Translations under genes and position numbers: made by a program
Part shown: positions 26,361 through 34,787 of the stretch, one piece after another
How positions within the stretch are numbered: position 1 is the stretch's first letter
Layout of the letters: the number at the start of each line of letters is the position of its first letter
Notes under the pieces: generated by a model
What the model saw: only the letters and a program-made list of their open reading frames with translations
The model's database searches: none
Told to the model about the DNA's origin: nothing
NCBI RefSeq assembly: GCF_000499285.1
Contig: NZ_AWUN01000001.1
Location: forward strand, 186,001-250,000
Length of the DNA: 64,000 bases
DNA from: Bifidobacterium sp. 7101
GTDB taxonomy: Bacteria > Actinomycetota > Actinomycetes > Actinomycetales > Bifidobacteriaceae
Reading direction: 5' to 3'

Positions 26361-26640
26361 ACCAGCGTCTCAAGGACGCAAGGGGCTAGGCGATGAGGGA
26401 GAGGAGGACGAACATGATTCAGGTCATGAGGATGTGGGGCATGTTCGTCCATTTCCATCCTCGGATTGGATCGTTCCGGACGACGATGGCCATTGGTCCT
26501 GCGTTCATCGACATCATTGACTACCTCCTGCTCCTCCTCATTCCGGCGGAAACCACGGCCGACTGTGGCCTCCGTCGGGATGGTGGAGGCCCCCGTGCCC
26601 GTGCGCGGATCGGCAGGAGCGAGAGGAGAGTGGCATTAGC
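26361..26640 (+). promoter_or_regulatory. Structured region between ndh and cydB
   Basis: No convincing gene: the only open frame (26393-26644) has poor composition and no homology that I recognise. The region has a perfect 11-bp inverted repeat (26406-26416 with 26440-26450, 23-base loop), a 7-bp hairpin (26567-26573 with 26585-26591) and a 5-bp hairpin just after the ndh stop (26364-26378). These may form a leader or processing site controlling cydB separately from ndh. Confidence 0.45.
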
Positions 26641-27693
26641 ATGAGTTTTCTACAAGGTTTGTGGTTCTTTGTCATCGGCCTGCTTTTTGCGGGATTCCTT
26701 CTGCTTGAAGGGTTCGACTTCGGCGTCGGCATGGCCACCAGGTTCGTGGCCCGTGACGGTGATGAGCGTGCCACCTTCATGAGGGCCATCGGCCCCCACT
26801 GGGATGGCAACGAGGTCTGGCTGATCACTGCTGGCGGTGCTATGTTCGCGGCTTTCCCGCTCTGGTACGCCTCCCTCTTCTCGGGGTATTACCTCCTGCT
26901 CTTCCTGGTGCTGGTCGCTCTGATTCTGCGTGGTGTCTCATTCGAGTTCGCCTCCCATGCGCTGACCAGCCGTGAGCGCGGTGTCTGGCAGTGGGCCAAC
27001 TTCATCGGTTCGCTCTTTGCGCCCTTCTTCCTGGGCATGATGCTGACCAGTCTGATCCAGGGCATCCCCATGGATAAGAACGGCGATGCCTGGCCTGGGT
27101 TCTTCGACGTGTTCAACTGGCTGTCCGTGGTCGGTGGCATTGCTGTTGTCTTCTTCAGCTTCGTTCATGGCTTGCACTTCCTGAGCTTGAAGCTGGGCGT
27201 CATGGATTCCCGCCGCATGCTCAACGTCAGCGAGAAAGCCTACTGGATTGCATATCCGGCCCTGGTCGTCTTCGTGCTCCTGGCCATCTTCAACACCGAC
27301 TTTTACAGGGCACGTCCGCTGTCCACTTGGCTGATCACCGTAATCATCCTGGCATCGGTTATCGGAGGCCACGTTGCCGTCTTCAAGAAGCACGGTGGCT
27401 ATGCCTTCACTTGCTCGGGCATCACCTTGATGGCCATCATCGCCTTTATCTTCAACGGGCTCTTCCCGCGCGTGATGATTGCCGATGATCCGGCTCATAA
27501 CCTGCTGATTCAGGATGCCTCGGCCTCACCGTTGACTATGAAGATCATGACCGTGGTGCTTTGCATCTTCCTGCCCATCATGCTGGCCTACTTCATCTGG
27601 AGCTACTTCATCCAGCGCAAGCGGCTGGACACTGATGGTGGCCATCTGACCTCGCCTGTGACCCCCTCGGCTACAGTGGCTGAGACCGTCTGA
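26641..27693 (+). CDS. cydB: Cytochrome bd ubiquinol/menaquinol oxidase subunit II
   Basis: CydB is the second membrane subunit of the bd-type terminal oxidase that reduces oxygen to water. The 350-aa protein has the family start WFFVIGLLFAGFLLLEGFDFGVGM, GPHWDGNEVWLI and about eight to nine helices. The start follows GAGAGGAG. In most bacteria cydB follows cydA directly; here cydA lies about 4 kb downstream, after cydD and cydC. Confidence 0.95.
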   Translation: MSFLQGLWFFVIGLLFAGFLLLEGFDFGVGMATRFVARDGDERATFMRAIGPHWDGNEVWLITAGGAMFAAFPLWYASLFSGYYLLLFLVLVALILRGVSFEFASHALTSRERGVWQWANFIGSLFAPFFLGMMLTSLIQGIPMDKNGDAWPGFFDVFNWLSVVGGIAVVFFSFVHGLHFLSLKLGVMDSRRMLNVSEKAYWIAYPALVVFVLLAIFNTDFYRARPLSTWLITVIILASVIGGHVAVFKKHGGYAFTCSGITLMAIIAFIFNGLFPRVMIADDPAHNLLIQDASASPLTMKIMTVVLCIFLPIMLAYFIWSYFIQRKRLDTDGGHLTSPVTPSATVAETV

Positions 27694-27754
27694 AAGTTAA
27701 AGGAGGCAGGGGGGCAGTGCTGGCAGGACCGGAGCGCATCCGGAGGATAATGCA

Positions 27755-29725
27755 TTGATTGACAAAAATCTCTTCCGTTTCGACGGAGTCCGGTCCACCT
27801 TGGGCCTGCTGGCTGCCCTGTCCCTGATCCAGGGAATAGGTGTGGTGGTTCAGGCCTATGGGTTGACCCTTGCCCTGGTGCGTATCTGGCGCCTTAAGGA
27901 CCTCAAGGTGTTGGTGGTGCCGGTGCTGATTTTCCTGGCTGCCTACACCTGTCGACAGCTCTGCGACGTGGCCAAGGATCGTGTTGCCACCGACCGTGCC
28001 GATGCCATCGTAGCCGAGTTGCGGCCTCGTATTCAGGACAAGGTCTTCTCACTGGGGCCGTCGGCTCTGGCGCGGCGAGGCACGGGCTCGGCCGTCACCA
28101 TGCTGGTGGATGGACTCGATCAGGTACGTACCTACGTGCTGACGGTCCTACCAAAGATGATGGATCTCATCTTCATTCCCCTGATCGTCCTGGTGGTGGT
28201 CTGGACCCAGGATGCAGGTTCCGGGCTCATCCTCCTGCTCATGCTGCCCCTGCTCATTTTCTTCATGGTCATCCTGGGCCTGGCAGCCAGGGATCGCTCC
28301 AGTCGGCAGTATGCACAATTCCGCAAGCTCAACACCAGGTTCATGGATACGGTCCTGGGTCTGCCAACCCTGAAGATGCTGGGGATTGACAAGGAGTACG
28401 AGGACGAGATCTACTCGGTCTCGGACCGCTTCCGTAAGAGGACCATGAGCGTTATCCGGGTGGCAATGACCTCCACCTTTGCTCTGGACTTCTTCGCCAC
28501 CCTGGCCATCGCCATCATGGCCGTCTTTTTGGGCAACAACCTGATCAATGCCAAGGTGGAGCTCTTTCCAGCCCTTTTGGCCCTCATTTTGGCTCCTGAG
28601 TACTTCATGCCCATCCGCCAGTTTGGCGATGATTTCCACGCCACGCTGAACGGCAAGAACGCCTTGGACGACATTGCGGATATGCTGGCCCAGCCAGAGC
28701 CCAAGCGCTTGGAGGAACTGGATTGGTCCGGATGGAAGGAGGACAGCCACCTGCGCCTGGAAGGAATCGACTTCGCCTATCCTGGTCCCAAGCCGGTAGA
28801 GAGCAATGCTTCAGCCGGGGCGCAAATGGATGCCATGGCCAAGTCCGAAAGCCAAAAGACCAGCAAGAAGAGCCGCAAGCGCAAGGCAGTCAAGGCACAT
28901 GACCGTGACGGGGGATCGGCCTCGGTAGAGTCCGGCTCCAAGACACCGCATGGAACTACAGTCGAAACTGCTGCGGATTCACAGATCAGGGGGTCCGACG
29001 GTACTTCGGAGGAACAGCCTTTGGCCCTGAACGGTCTGGATTTCAACCTGCACGGTTTTTCCAAGGTGGCCATTGTCGGTCGTTCCGGAGCCGGCAAGTC
29101 CACGCTGATGGATCTGCTGGCCGGTTTTGACCAGCCCAAGGCAGGCACCATCGACCTGGATGGTCATCAGCTGGAGCACTGCAACGTGGCTGCCTGGCAG
29201 CGGCACATCAGCTACATTCCGCAGAACCCCTTCATCTTCCATGGCACTGTGTCCGACAACATCCGCTTTTACAATCAGGAGGCAGACGATGCCCAAGTGG
29301 CCCGCGCAGCTGACCGAGCTGGACTGACCGACTGGCTGAAAACGTTGCCCGACGGTCTGGCCACCCAAATCGGAGAGGGCAACCGCGGCATCAGTGGGGG
29401 TCAGGCTCAACGAATCGCCCTGGCCAGGGGCATCCTGGACCCCTCGCGCGAGATTCTGTTCTTTGACGAGCCCACAGCCCACTTGGACATCGAGACCGAA
29501 TACGACCTGAAGCAGACCCTGCTGCCCATCATGGACGGGCACCTGGTCGTCCTGGCCACCCACAGGCTGCACTGGCTGGCCAACATGGATTGGGTGATCA
29601 TGCTGGAGCATGGACGAATTGTGGCCCAGGGTGATCCGCACGAGCTGATTGGTCAAGGTGGACCCTTGGATGCGCTGATTGATGAGATGGGAGGGAACCA
29701 GATTGCCGACTATCAGCAGGACTGA
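27755..29725 (+). CDS. cydD: Thiol reductant ABC exporter subunit CydD
   Basis: CydDC exports glutathione/cysteine and is needed to assemble cytochrome bd. The 656-aa half-transporter has a six-helix membrane domain (residues 1-300) and an ABC domain: Walker A GRSGAGKST near 442-450, signature ISGGQAQRIALAR, Walker B EILFFDEPTAHLD. Between the first NBD strand (DFAYPG, about 340) and Walker A there is a charged Lys/Ser/Thr-rich insert of about 75 residues not usual for CydD. TTG 27755 is the start: GGAGG lies eight bases upstream and an ATG just before is out of frame. Confidence 0.92.
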   Translation: MIDKNLFRFDGVRSTLGLLAALSLIQGIGVVVQAYGLTLALVRIWRLKDLKVLVVPVLIFLAAYTCRQLCDVAKDRVATDRADAIVAELRPRIQDKVFSLGPSALARRGTGSAVTMLVDGLDQVRTYVLTVLPKMMDLIFIPLIVLVVVWTQDAGSGLILLLMLPLLIFFMVILGLAARDRSSRQYAQFRKLNTRFMDTVLGLPTLKMLGIDKEYEDEIYSVSDRFRKRTMSVIRVAMTSTFALDFFATLAIAIMAVFLGNNLINAKVELFPALLALILAPEYFMPIRQFGDDFHATLNGKNALDDIADMLAQPEPKRLEELDWSGWKEDSHLRLEGIDFAYPGPKPVESNASAGAQMDAMAKSESQKTSKKSRKRKAVKAHDRDGGSASVESGSKTPHGTTVETAADSQIRGSDGTSEEQPLALNGLDFNLHGFSKVAIVGRSGAGKSTLMDLLAGFDQPKAGTIDLDGHQLEHCNVAAWQRHISYIPQNPFIFHGTVSDNIRFYNQEADDAQVARAADRAGLTDWLKTLPDGLATQIGEGNRGISGGQAQRIALARGILDPSREILFFDEPTAHLDIETEYDLKQTLLPIMDGHLVVLATHRLHWLANMDWVIMLEHGRIVAQGDPHELIGQGGPLDALIDEMGGNQIADYQQD

Positions 29726-31604
29726 AACCGCCGGAAGAGAAGGCACGGGATCGTCGAAGACCTCCCGCCGCGGCCGCGGGCTGTCGGGCTATGTGCATAT
29801 CTGGCACCGGGATCATTGGTTCTGGCCCTACCTACGTCAGAACAAGGGGTTGCTTGCCCTGATCTTCTTCCTGGGAACCATCACCTTCGTGTGCGCGGCC
29901 GGACTGATGTTTACATCAGGCTTCCTGATCAGCAGGTCAGCCCGCCACCCCTTTAACATCTTCGCCGTGTACGTGCCGGTGGTCCTGACCAGAGCCTTCG
30001 GCATTGGACGGCCCACATTCAAGTACCTGGAGCGCATCAAGAGCCATGACTGGGTGCTCCGGGTGGTTTCCAAGCTACGGGTTCAGCTTTACCGTACCCT
30101 TTCCAAGGACGCAGCTTTCCTGAATGAACATGAGCGTACGGGCACGGTCCTGGGCATGCTCTCGGACGATCTGGACCACTTGGAGAACTTCTACCTGCGC
30201 ACCATCTTCCCCACGGTCGTGGCCTACATGATGTGGGTGGTGGTCACCATCGCCGTAGGCGTCTTCTCCTGGCTGACCTCGCTCCTGCTCTTCCTGCTTT
30301 TCGCTTTGATTCTGATTCTGGTCCCGCTGGTCTCACTGGCTTATTCAGACGGGCGTTACGACAGGGAGAAGGCACGGCGGCAGGACCAGTACACTGCAGT
30401 GACCGAGAGCTACATGGGCCTGGGGGATTGGGTGATTACCCGCCGTCGGCGGCGCTTCGTGGATACGGCGTCTGGCGACTTCAACGACATCGCCACCGGT
30501 CGTAGAGAGCAGAAGCGGTTTGAACGCTGGCGCAACTGTGGCATCCAGATGATTTTCGCCCTCATGGTGGTGGCTCTGATCGTTGGAGCGGATCTGCGTA
30601 TGACCAGCTCCACCTCCATTGCGGACTTTGCAGCCGCCGTAGTGCTGGCGGTGTTCCCGCTGGTCGACTGCTTCATCGTGGTCTCCCAGGCCGTGGCTGA
30701 GGTCCCCCTCTATACTGATTCGCTGGACCATCTGAATGATTTGACCGAGCGGGTCGAATCCCGGCAGATTGCGCCAAGTCCCCAGACCAAGCTGGAGGGT
30801 CCGATCAAGTCAATTGTCTTCGATCATGTCAGCTTCTCCTACGGCCCTGATGACCCCCTGTTGCTGGACGACTTTTGCCTGCGGATAGATGGTGGGCAGC
30901 GGGTGGCTCTGCTCGGTCCCAGCGGGGAGGGCAAAACGACGGTTCTTCAGCTGCTCCTTGGCGATCTGCGCCCCACCAGTGGCCGCATCCTGATCAATGG
31001 AATACCGGTCGATGCCTTGCAGGATCAGCGTCCTGAACTCTTTGGCTACCTGAATCAGCAGGCCTTCCTCTTCAACACCACCATCGCCTCCAATGTGCGT
31101 CTGGGCGCCCCTCAGGCCGATGATGATCAGGTTCGCCAGGCCTTGAAGGCTGTACAGCTGGATCAGGTCGTGGATGACATGCCCCAGGGAATCGACACGC
31201 CGGTGGATGAGGCCGGTGGCCGACTTTCAGGCGGACAGCGCCAGCGTCTGGCCCTGGCCAGGATTGTGCTCAAGCGCACCCCGATCATCCTTCTGGACGA
31301 GCCCACCATCGGTCTGGATCCCATAACTGAGCGGCGGCTCATGGCCATGATCTTCAAGGTCAGCCAGAATCGCACTCTTCTTTGGGTGACCCACCACCTG
31401 CAGGGGCTGGAGGAGGCCGACCAGGTCGTCTTTATGCAGGACGGGCATATCGCCATGCAGGGGCGTCCGGTCGATCTGTACCGCGAAAACGCCCGTTTCC
31501 GTGAACTTTATCGCATGGACGTCTCGGACGTGGACAATGGTACCGGTCAAGGGATATACTTAAAGAAGCAGTCAGATTCAGATGGACGGAACCCTGTTGA
31601 ATGA
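29703..31604 (+). CDS. cydC: Thiol reductant ABC exporter subunit CydC
   Basis: This 633-aa partner of CydD has a membrane domain (about residues 45-330) and an ABC domain with Walker A GPSGEGKTT (about 405-413), Q-loop, signature LSGGQRQRLALAR and Walker B IILLDEPTIGLD. It overlaps the end of cydD by 23 bases. TTG 29703, eight bases after GGGAGG, is the likely start; upstream in-frame TTG 29679 would lack this site. The N-terminal 35 residues are basic and Ser/Arg-rich. Confidence 0.92.
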   Translation: MPTISRTETAGREGTGSSKTSRRGRGLSGYVHIWHRDHWFWPYLRQNKGLLALIFFLGTITFVCAAGLMFTSGFLISRSARHPFNIFAVYVPVVLTRAFGIGRPTFKYLERIKSHDWVLRVVSKLRVQLYRTLSKDAAFLNEHERTGTVLGMLSDDLDHLENFYLRTIFPTVVAYMMWVVVTIAVGVFSWLTSLLLFLLFALILILVPLVSLAYSDGRYDREKARRQDQYTAVTESYMGLGDWVITRRRRRFVDTASGDFNDIATGRREQKRFERWRNCGIQMIFALMVVALIVGADLRMTSSTSIADFAAAVVLAVFPLVDCFIVVSQAVAEVPLYTDSLDHLNDLTERVESRQIAPSPQTKLEGPIKSIVFDHVSFSYGPDDPLLLDDFCLRIDGGQRVALLGPSGEGKTTVLQLLLGDLRPTSGRILINGIPVDALQDQRPELFGYLNQQAFLFNTTIASNVRLGAPQADDDQVRQALKAVQLDQVVDDMPQGIDTPVDEAGGRLSGGQRQRLALARIVLKRTPIILLDEPTIGLDPITERRLMAMIFKVSQNRTLLWVTHHLQGLEEADQVVFMQDGHIAMQGRPVDLYRENARFRELYRMDVSDVDNGTGQGIYLKKQSDSDGRNPVE

Positions 31605-31865
31605 CCATCAGGCTGTTTCCCGAGCAATGAATTTTGCACGGTTGCCGGGTCGCCAATCCTGGCGGATGGCTTCCCGGCCAGTAACCGTGCGCCGTCGGTT
31701 CATGGACTGGACGGTTTGGAAACCGGAGCCCGTGGAAGCGACCGGGTCGCGAAGTCGGGGAGAGCTGAAAGGTTCTTGTGGGCACAAGCCTGGTCATATC
31801 TGAATCCGTCCGGATTCGACCCGTGTACCCGCGCCCGACGAACCCTGCAGAGATTGGGAGGAACG
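31605..31865 (+). promoter_or_regulatory. Nested-hairpin leader upstream of cydA
   Basis: The 261-base gap folds on paper into a long nested structure: GCACGGTT (31636-31643) with AACCGTGC (31683-31690), immediately stacked on GCCGGG (31644-31649) with CCCGGC (31673-31678), enclosing CGCC (31651-31654) with GGCG (31661-31664). A further GGTTT-GG-AAACC element lies at about 31713-31724. No T-run follows. It matches no riboswitch family I know. It suggests that cydA is controlled apart from cydBDC. Confidence 0.5.
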
Positions 31866-33359
31866 ATGTTCACTGTATTGGGATTGTCTAGATTCCAGTT
31901 CGCCATGACGACGATATTCCACTTCTTCTATGTCCCTATGACCATCGGTCTGGTCCTGGCGGTCGCCATCATGGAGACTATTTATGTGGTGACCAAGAAG
32001 GATGTCTACAAGAAGATGACCATGTTCTGGTCCAAGATCTTCCTGCTCTCCTTCGCAGTCGGCGTGGTCACCGGCATCATCCAGGAGTTCCAGTTCGGCA
32101 TGAACTGGTCCAACTACTCCAGGTTCATGGGTGACATCTTCGGAGCCCCCCTGGCCATCGAAGCTCTGCTGGCATTCTTCCTGGAATCAACTTTCATCGG
32201 CGTGTGGATGTTCACTTGGAATAGGTTCAAGCCGGCCGTGCATGCGGTCTTCATCTGGCTGACCTTCCTTGGTTCCTCCATGTCGGCCATTTGGATTCTG
32301 GCTGCCAACAGCTTCATGCAGCATCCGGTTGGTTTCGAGATTAACCAGGCCACCGGTCATGTGAGGCTGCGCAGTTTTGGTGACGTCGTATCCAATCCCC
32401 AGCTGTGGATTGAGTTCCCCCACGTCTTCTTCGCCGCCGTCTGCACAGGAGCCTTCGTGGTCATGGGTTGCAGTGCCTTCAGCCTGCTGAGGATGCATAT
32501 GGGAAACAAGGGCCAGGCCGTGGCCGCTGTCGAGGCCGACTCCGAGAAGCAGGCCAAGGTCACCTTGTTTACCAAGTCCATCCGTCTGGCTGCGCTGCTC
32601 GGGCTTATCGGTTCCATCTGCGTGATTACCTACGGTGATTTGCAAGGCAAGTACATCGTGACTGATCAGCCTATGAAGCTGGCTGCCACCGAGGGCATCT
32701 ATGAGGACACCGGTGATCCCGCCCCTTGGAATGCTGTGGCTCTGATCAATGAAAAGGACCATAAGATCGAGGGGTCCGTCGAGATTCCCGGAGCCATGTC
32801 GCAGCTGGCTTACGGCAAGAAGACAGGCGCCGTCAAGGGCATGAACACCGTCAACAAGGAGCTGCACGAGAAGTACGACGCCAAGTTTGGCAAGGATATG
32901 AACTACTACGTGCCGGTAACCACCCTATTCTGGGTCTTCCGTCTGATGGTCGGGATCGGGTTTGCCTTTGCCCTGATATCGGCATTGGTGCTCTGGTTCA
33001 CACGTAAGAAGAAGAACACCTTGTTCACCTCGCGCTGGAAGCTCTGGATTATGGGTATTTTCACCTTCGCCCCCTTTGCTGCGACGACCAGTGGCTGGCT
33101 GGTGACTGAGCTTGGACGCTATCCATGGCTGGTTTACGGTTACCAGACTATTGCCGATGGAGTTTCGCCCACCAGCACGGTGCCGAACCTGCTCTTCACC
33201 TGCATTGTCTACTTCCTGCTCTTCCTGGTTCTGGGCGGAGTCATGATCTTCTACACCAGGAGGACCCTGCACCAGGGACCCTTCTACAAGCCGGATGACG
33301 GCAATGGGCCGCAGCCTGCCAAGGTTCATGGCGCACCGGCTCGGGTTGCCTTGGCCTGA
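31866..33359 (+). CDS. cydA: Cytochrome bd ubiquinol/menaquinol oxidase subunit I
   Basis: CydA carries the three haems and the quinol site. The 497-aa protein shows LSRFQFAMTTIFHFFYVP (with the haem-ligand His region), EFQFGMNWSNYSRFMGDIFGAPLAIEALLAFFLESTFIGVW, a shortened Q-loop region (about 250-360) and the C-terminal TSGWLVTELGRYPWLVYG. ATG 31866 has GGGAGG seven bases upstream; the open frame extends 50 codons further upstream without homology. A strong terminator follows. Confidence 0.95.
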   Translation: MFTVLGLSRFQFAMTTIFHFFYVPMTIGLVLAVAIMETIYVVTKKDVYKKMTMFWSKIFLLSFAVGVVTGIIQEFQFGMNWSNYSRFMGDIFGAPLAIEALLAFFLESTFIGVWMFTWNRFKPAVHAVFIWLTFLGSSMSAIWILAANSFMQHPVGFEINQATGHVRLRSFGDVVSNPQLWIEFPHVFFAAVCTGAFVVMGCSAFSLLRMHMGNKGQAVAAVEADSEKQAKVTLFTKSIRLAALLGLIGSICVITYGDLQGKYIVTDQPMKLAATEGIYEDTGDPAPWNAVALINEKDHKIEGSVEIPGAMSQLAYGKKTGAVKGMNTVNKELHEKYDAKFGKDMNYYVPVTTLFWVFRLMVGIGFAFALISALVLWFTRKKKNTLFTSRWKLWIMGIFTFAPFAATTSGWLVTELGRYPWLVYGYQTIADGVSPTSTVPNLLFTCIVYFLLFLVLGGVMIFYTRRTLHQGPFYKPDDGNGPQPAKVHGAPARVALA

Positions 33360-33396
33360 TGGTCGACTGACCTCAAACCCTTCCTTCCCCTTCGGT

Positions 33397-33438
33397 AAAT
33401 CCCCCGCTTCGGACCGCATGGTTCGGAACGGGGGATTT
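33397..33438 (+). terminator. Rho-independent terminator after cydA
   Basis: AAATCCCCCG (33397-33406) pairs with CGGGGGATTT (33429-33438), with further imperfect inner pairing (TTCGGA region). It could also serve the convergent polyprenyl synthase gene. The 180 bases from here to 33620 show nothing else. Confidence 0.8.
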
Positions 33439-33620
33439 GCTGTCATCGGGGTTTGCTATTAGCACCATTCAGTTGCAGCCAGTGGTGATGAGATTTAAGA
33501 GAAGGGAGCAATGACGAGCATGAAGTGACAGATGTGACGGATGTTCGGTTCGTGGCTGATACCAGGCTGGGCTCACACTCGCTCTGGTTATGCTGCGTGG
33601 GTTCCTTCGCGCCGATTCGG

Positions 33621-34580
33621 TCAGACCTGGGCGGTCAGCTTGGTCACGATTCGCTGCAGCAAGTTGCATACGCCCTCAGGCATGGGGGAATCGTCGAGAC
33701 CGCTCGCAGCCCGTTGCAGGTAGTCCTTGGCAATTCGCCGACTGCCCTCAATCAACTGGGGGTGTGCTCTGAGGTAGTCGACCACCCGGTCGGGATCGTC
33801 CTGCTGGACCAAGGTTCTGAAGTTCTCATCCTCCTGGAACCCCAGCAGAACCGGCAGGGTGTAGATTCCGTCGCGAATATCCTCCAGCTTGGGTTTGCCG
33901 GTGTCGCGATCCAGATCAAAATCGTTGATGTCGTCGATGATCTGGAAGGCCATGCCCAGATTGCCGCCAAAGTCTCTGGCGGTCTGCTCCAAGGCCGGGT
34001 CAGTTGGCTGGCCATCAAGGCGGATTCCGGTCAGGCAGGCCAGGCGGAAGAGGGCTGCGGTCTTGCCCGAGATGGCCCGGTCGTAATCGTCAATGGTTAT
34101 ATGGGTGTGGTGGCGGTCCGACTCCTGGTAGAGCTCGCCGCCTACGATCTCACAGACCGTACCGGCCTGCTCGCGGATAAAGGCTGTGTCAGGAGCGATG
34201 GAGGCCATGATCTCCATGTAGCGCGAAAGGATCAGATCTCCCAGATAGATGGCGGCCTTGTTGCCCCGGATGGTGTGGACCGTCGGCTTGTTGCGGCGGA
34301 TGGGGGCGTTGTCCAGGACGTCGTCGTGGACCAAGGTGGCCAGATGAAGCATCTCGATGGCGGCGGCACCGGTAATGACGGTGTCGTCCAGGCGCCCTCC
34401 GGTCCGTGATCCGGCCCGGGCAAAGAGGACCACCATGGCAGCGCGAATCATCTTGCCATGGTTATCCAGCAGTCGACGGTAATCATCCTGGTAGGGAGCC
34501 ACATGGGTACGCTCCTGGTGTAGACGATCAACGACCCGCTCAAGATCCTTGCGCAACAGGAGCTCTTGTCCTTCTGTCAT
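33621..34580 (-). CDS. Polyprenyl (all-trans) diphosphate synthase
   Basis: The 319-aa enzyme chain-extends allylic diphosphates with IPP. It has both Asp-rich motifs: LVHDDVLDNA (FARM, DDxxD) and FQIIDDINDFD (SARM), plus GGRLDD near the N-terminus. Its position convergent to cydA suggests that it makes the isoprenoid tail of the respiratory quinone (heptaprenyl or longer), though carotenoid or general prenyl roles are possible. The product length cannot be read with confidence. Confidence 0.88.
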   Translation of the reverse strand: MTEGQELLLRKDLERVVDRLHQERTHVAPYQDDYRRLLDNHGKMIRAAMVVLFARAGSRTGGRLDDTVITGAAAIEMLHLATLVHDDVLDNAPIRRNKPTVHTIRGNKAAIYLGDLILSRYMEIMASIAPDTAFIREQAGTVCEIVGGELYQESDRHHTHITIDDYDRAISGKTAALFRLACLTGIRLDGQPTDPALEQTARDFGGNLGMAFQIIDDINDFDLDRDTGKPKLEDIRDGIYTLPVLLGFQEDENFRTLVQQDDPDRVVDYLRAHPQLIEGSRRIAKDYLQRAASGLDDSPMPEGVCNLLQRIVTKLTAQV

Positions 34581-34787
34581 GGAGGTACGCTCCCTCTATC
34601 TCGTTAAGAACCGCAACGTATCCAATATACCAAGACCGGGGCCAGCCCTGAAGATTGCCGGCCCGGTCCTGGCTGTCGCCATAACCATTGTGGTCAAGCT
34701 AACATCAGGGTGTCGGCCTGGATTCCTTTCGTAAGGGGGCTGCATAGATCGGCCTGGAGGTGAAGCCGAGTGAAGTAGGCTAGATGT

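Noticed and set aside
26393..26644. 83-codon frame before cydB, considered as a CydX-like small subunit
   Set aside because: It is too long, has no single N-terminal helix like CydX, is basic and low complexity at the end, and runs into the cydB Shine-Dalgarno.
32187..32867. Long minus-strand frame opposite cydA
   Set aside because: Antisense shadow of the cydA coding sequence.
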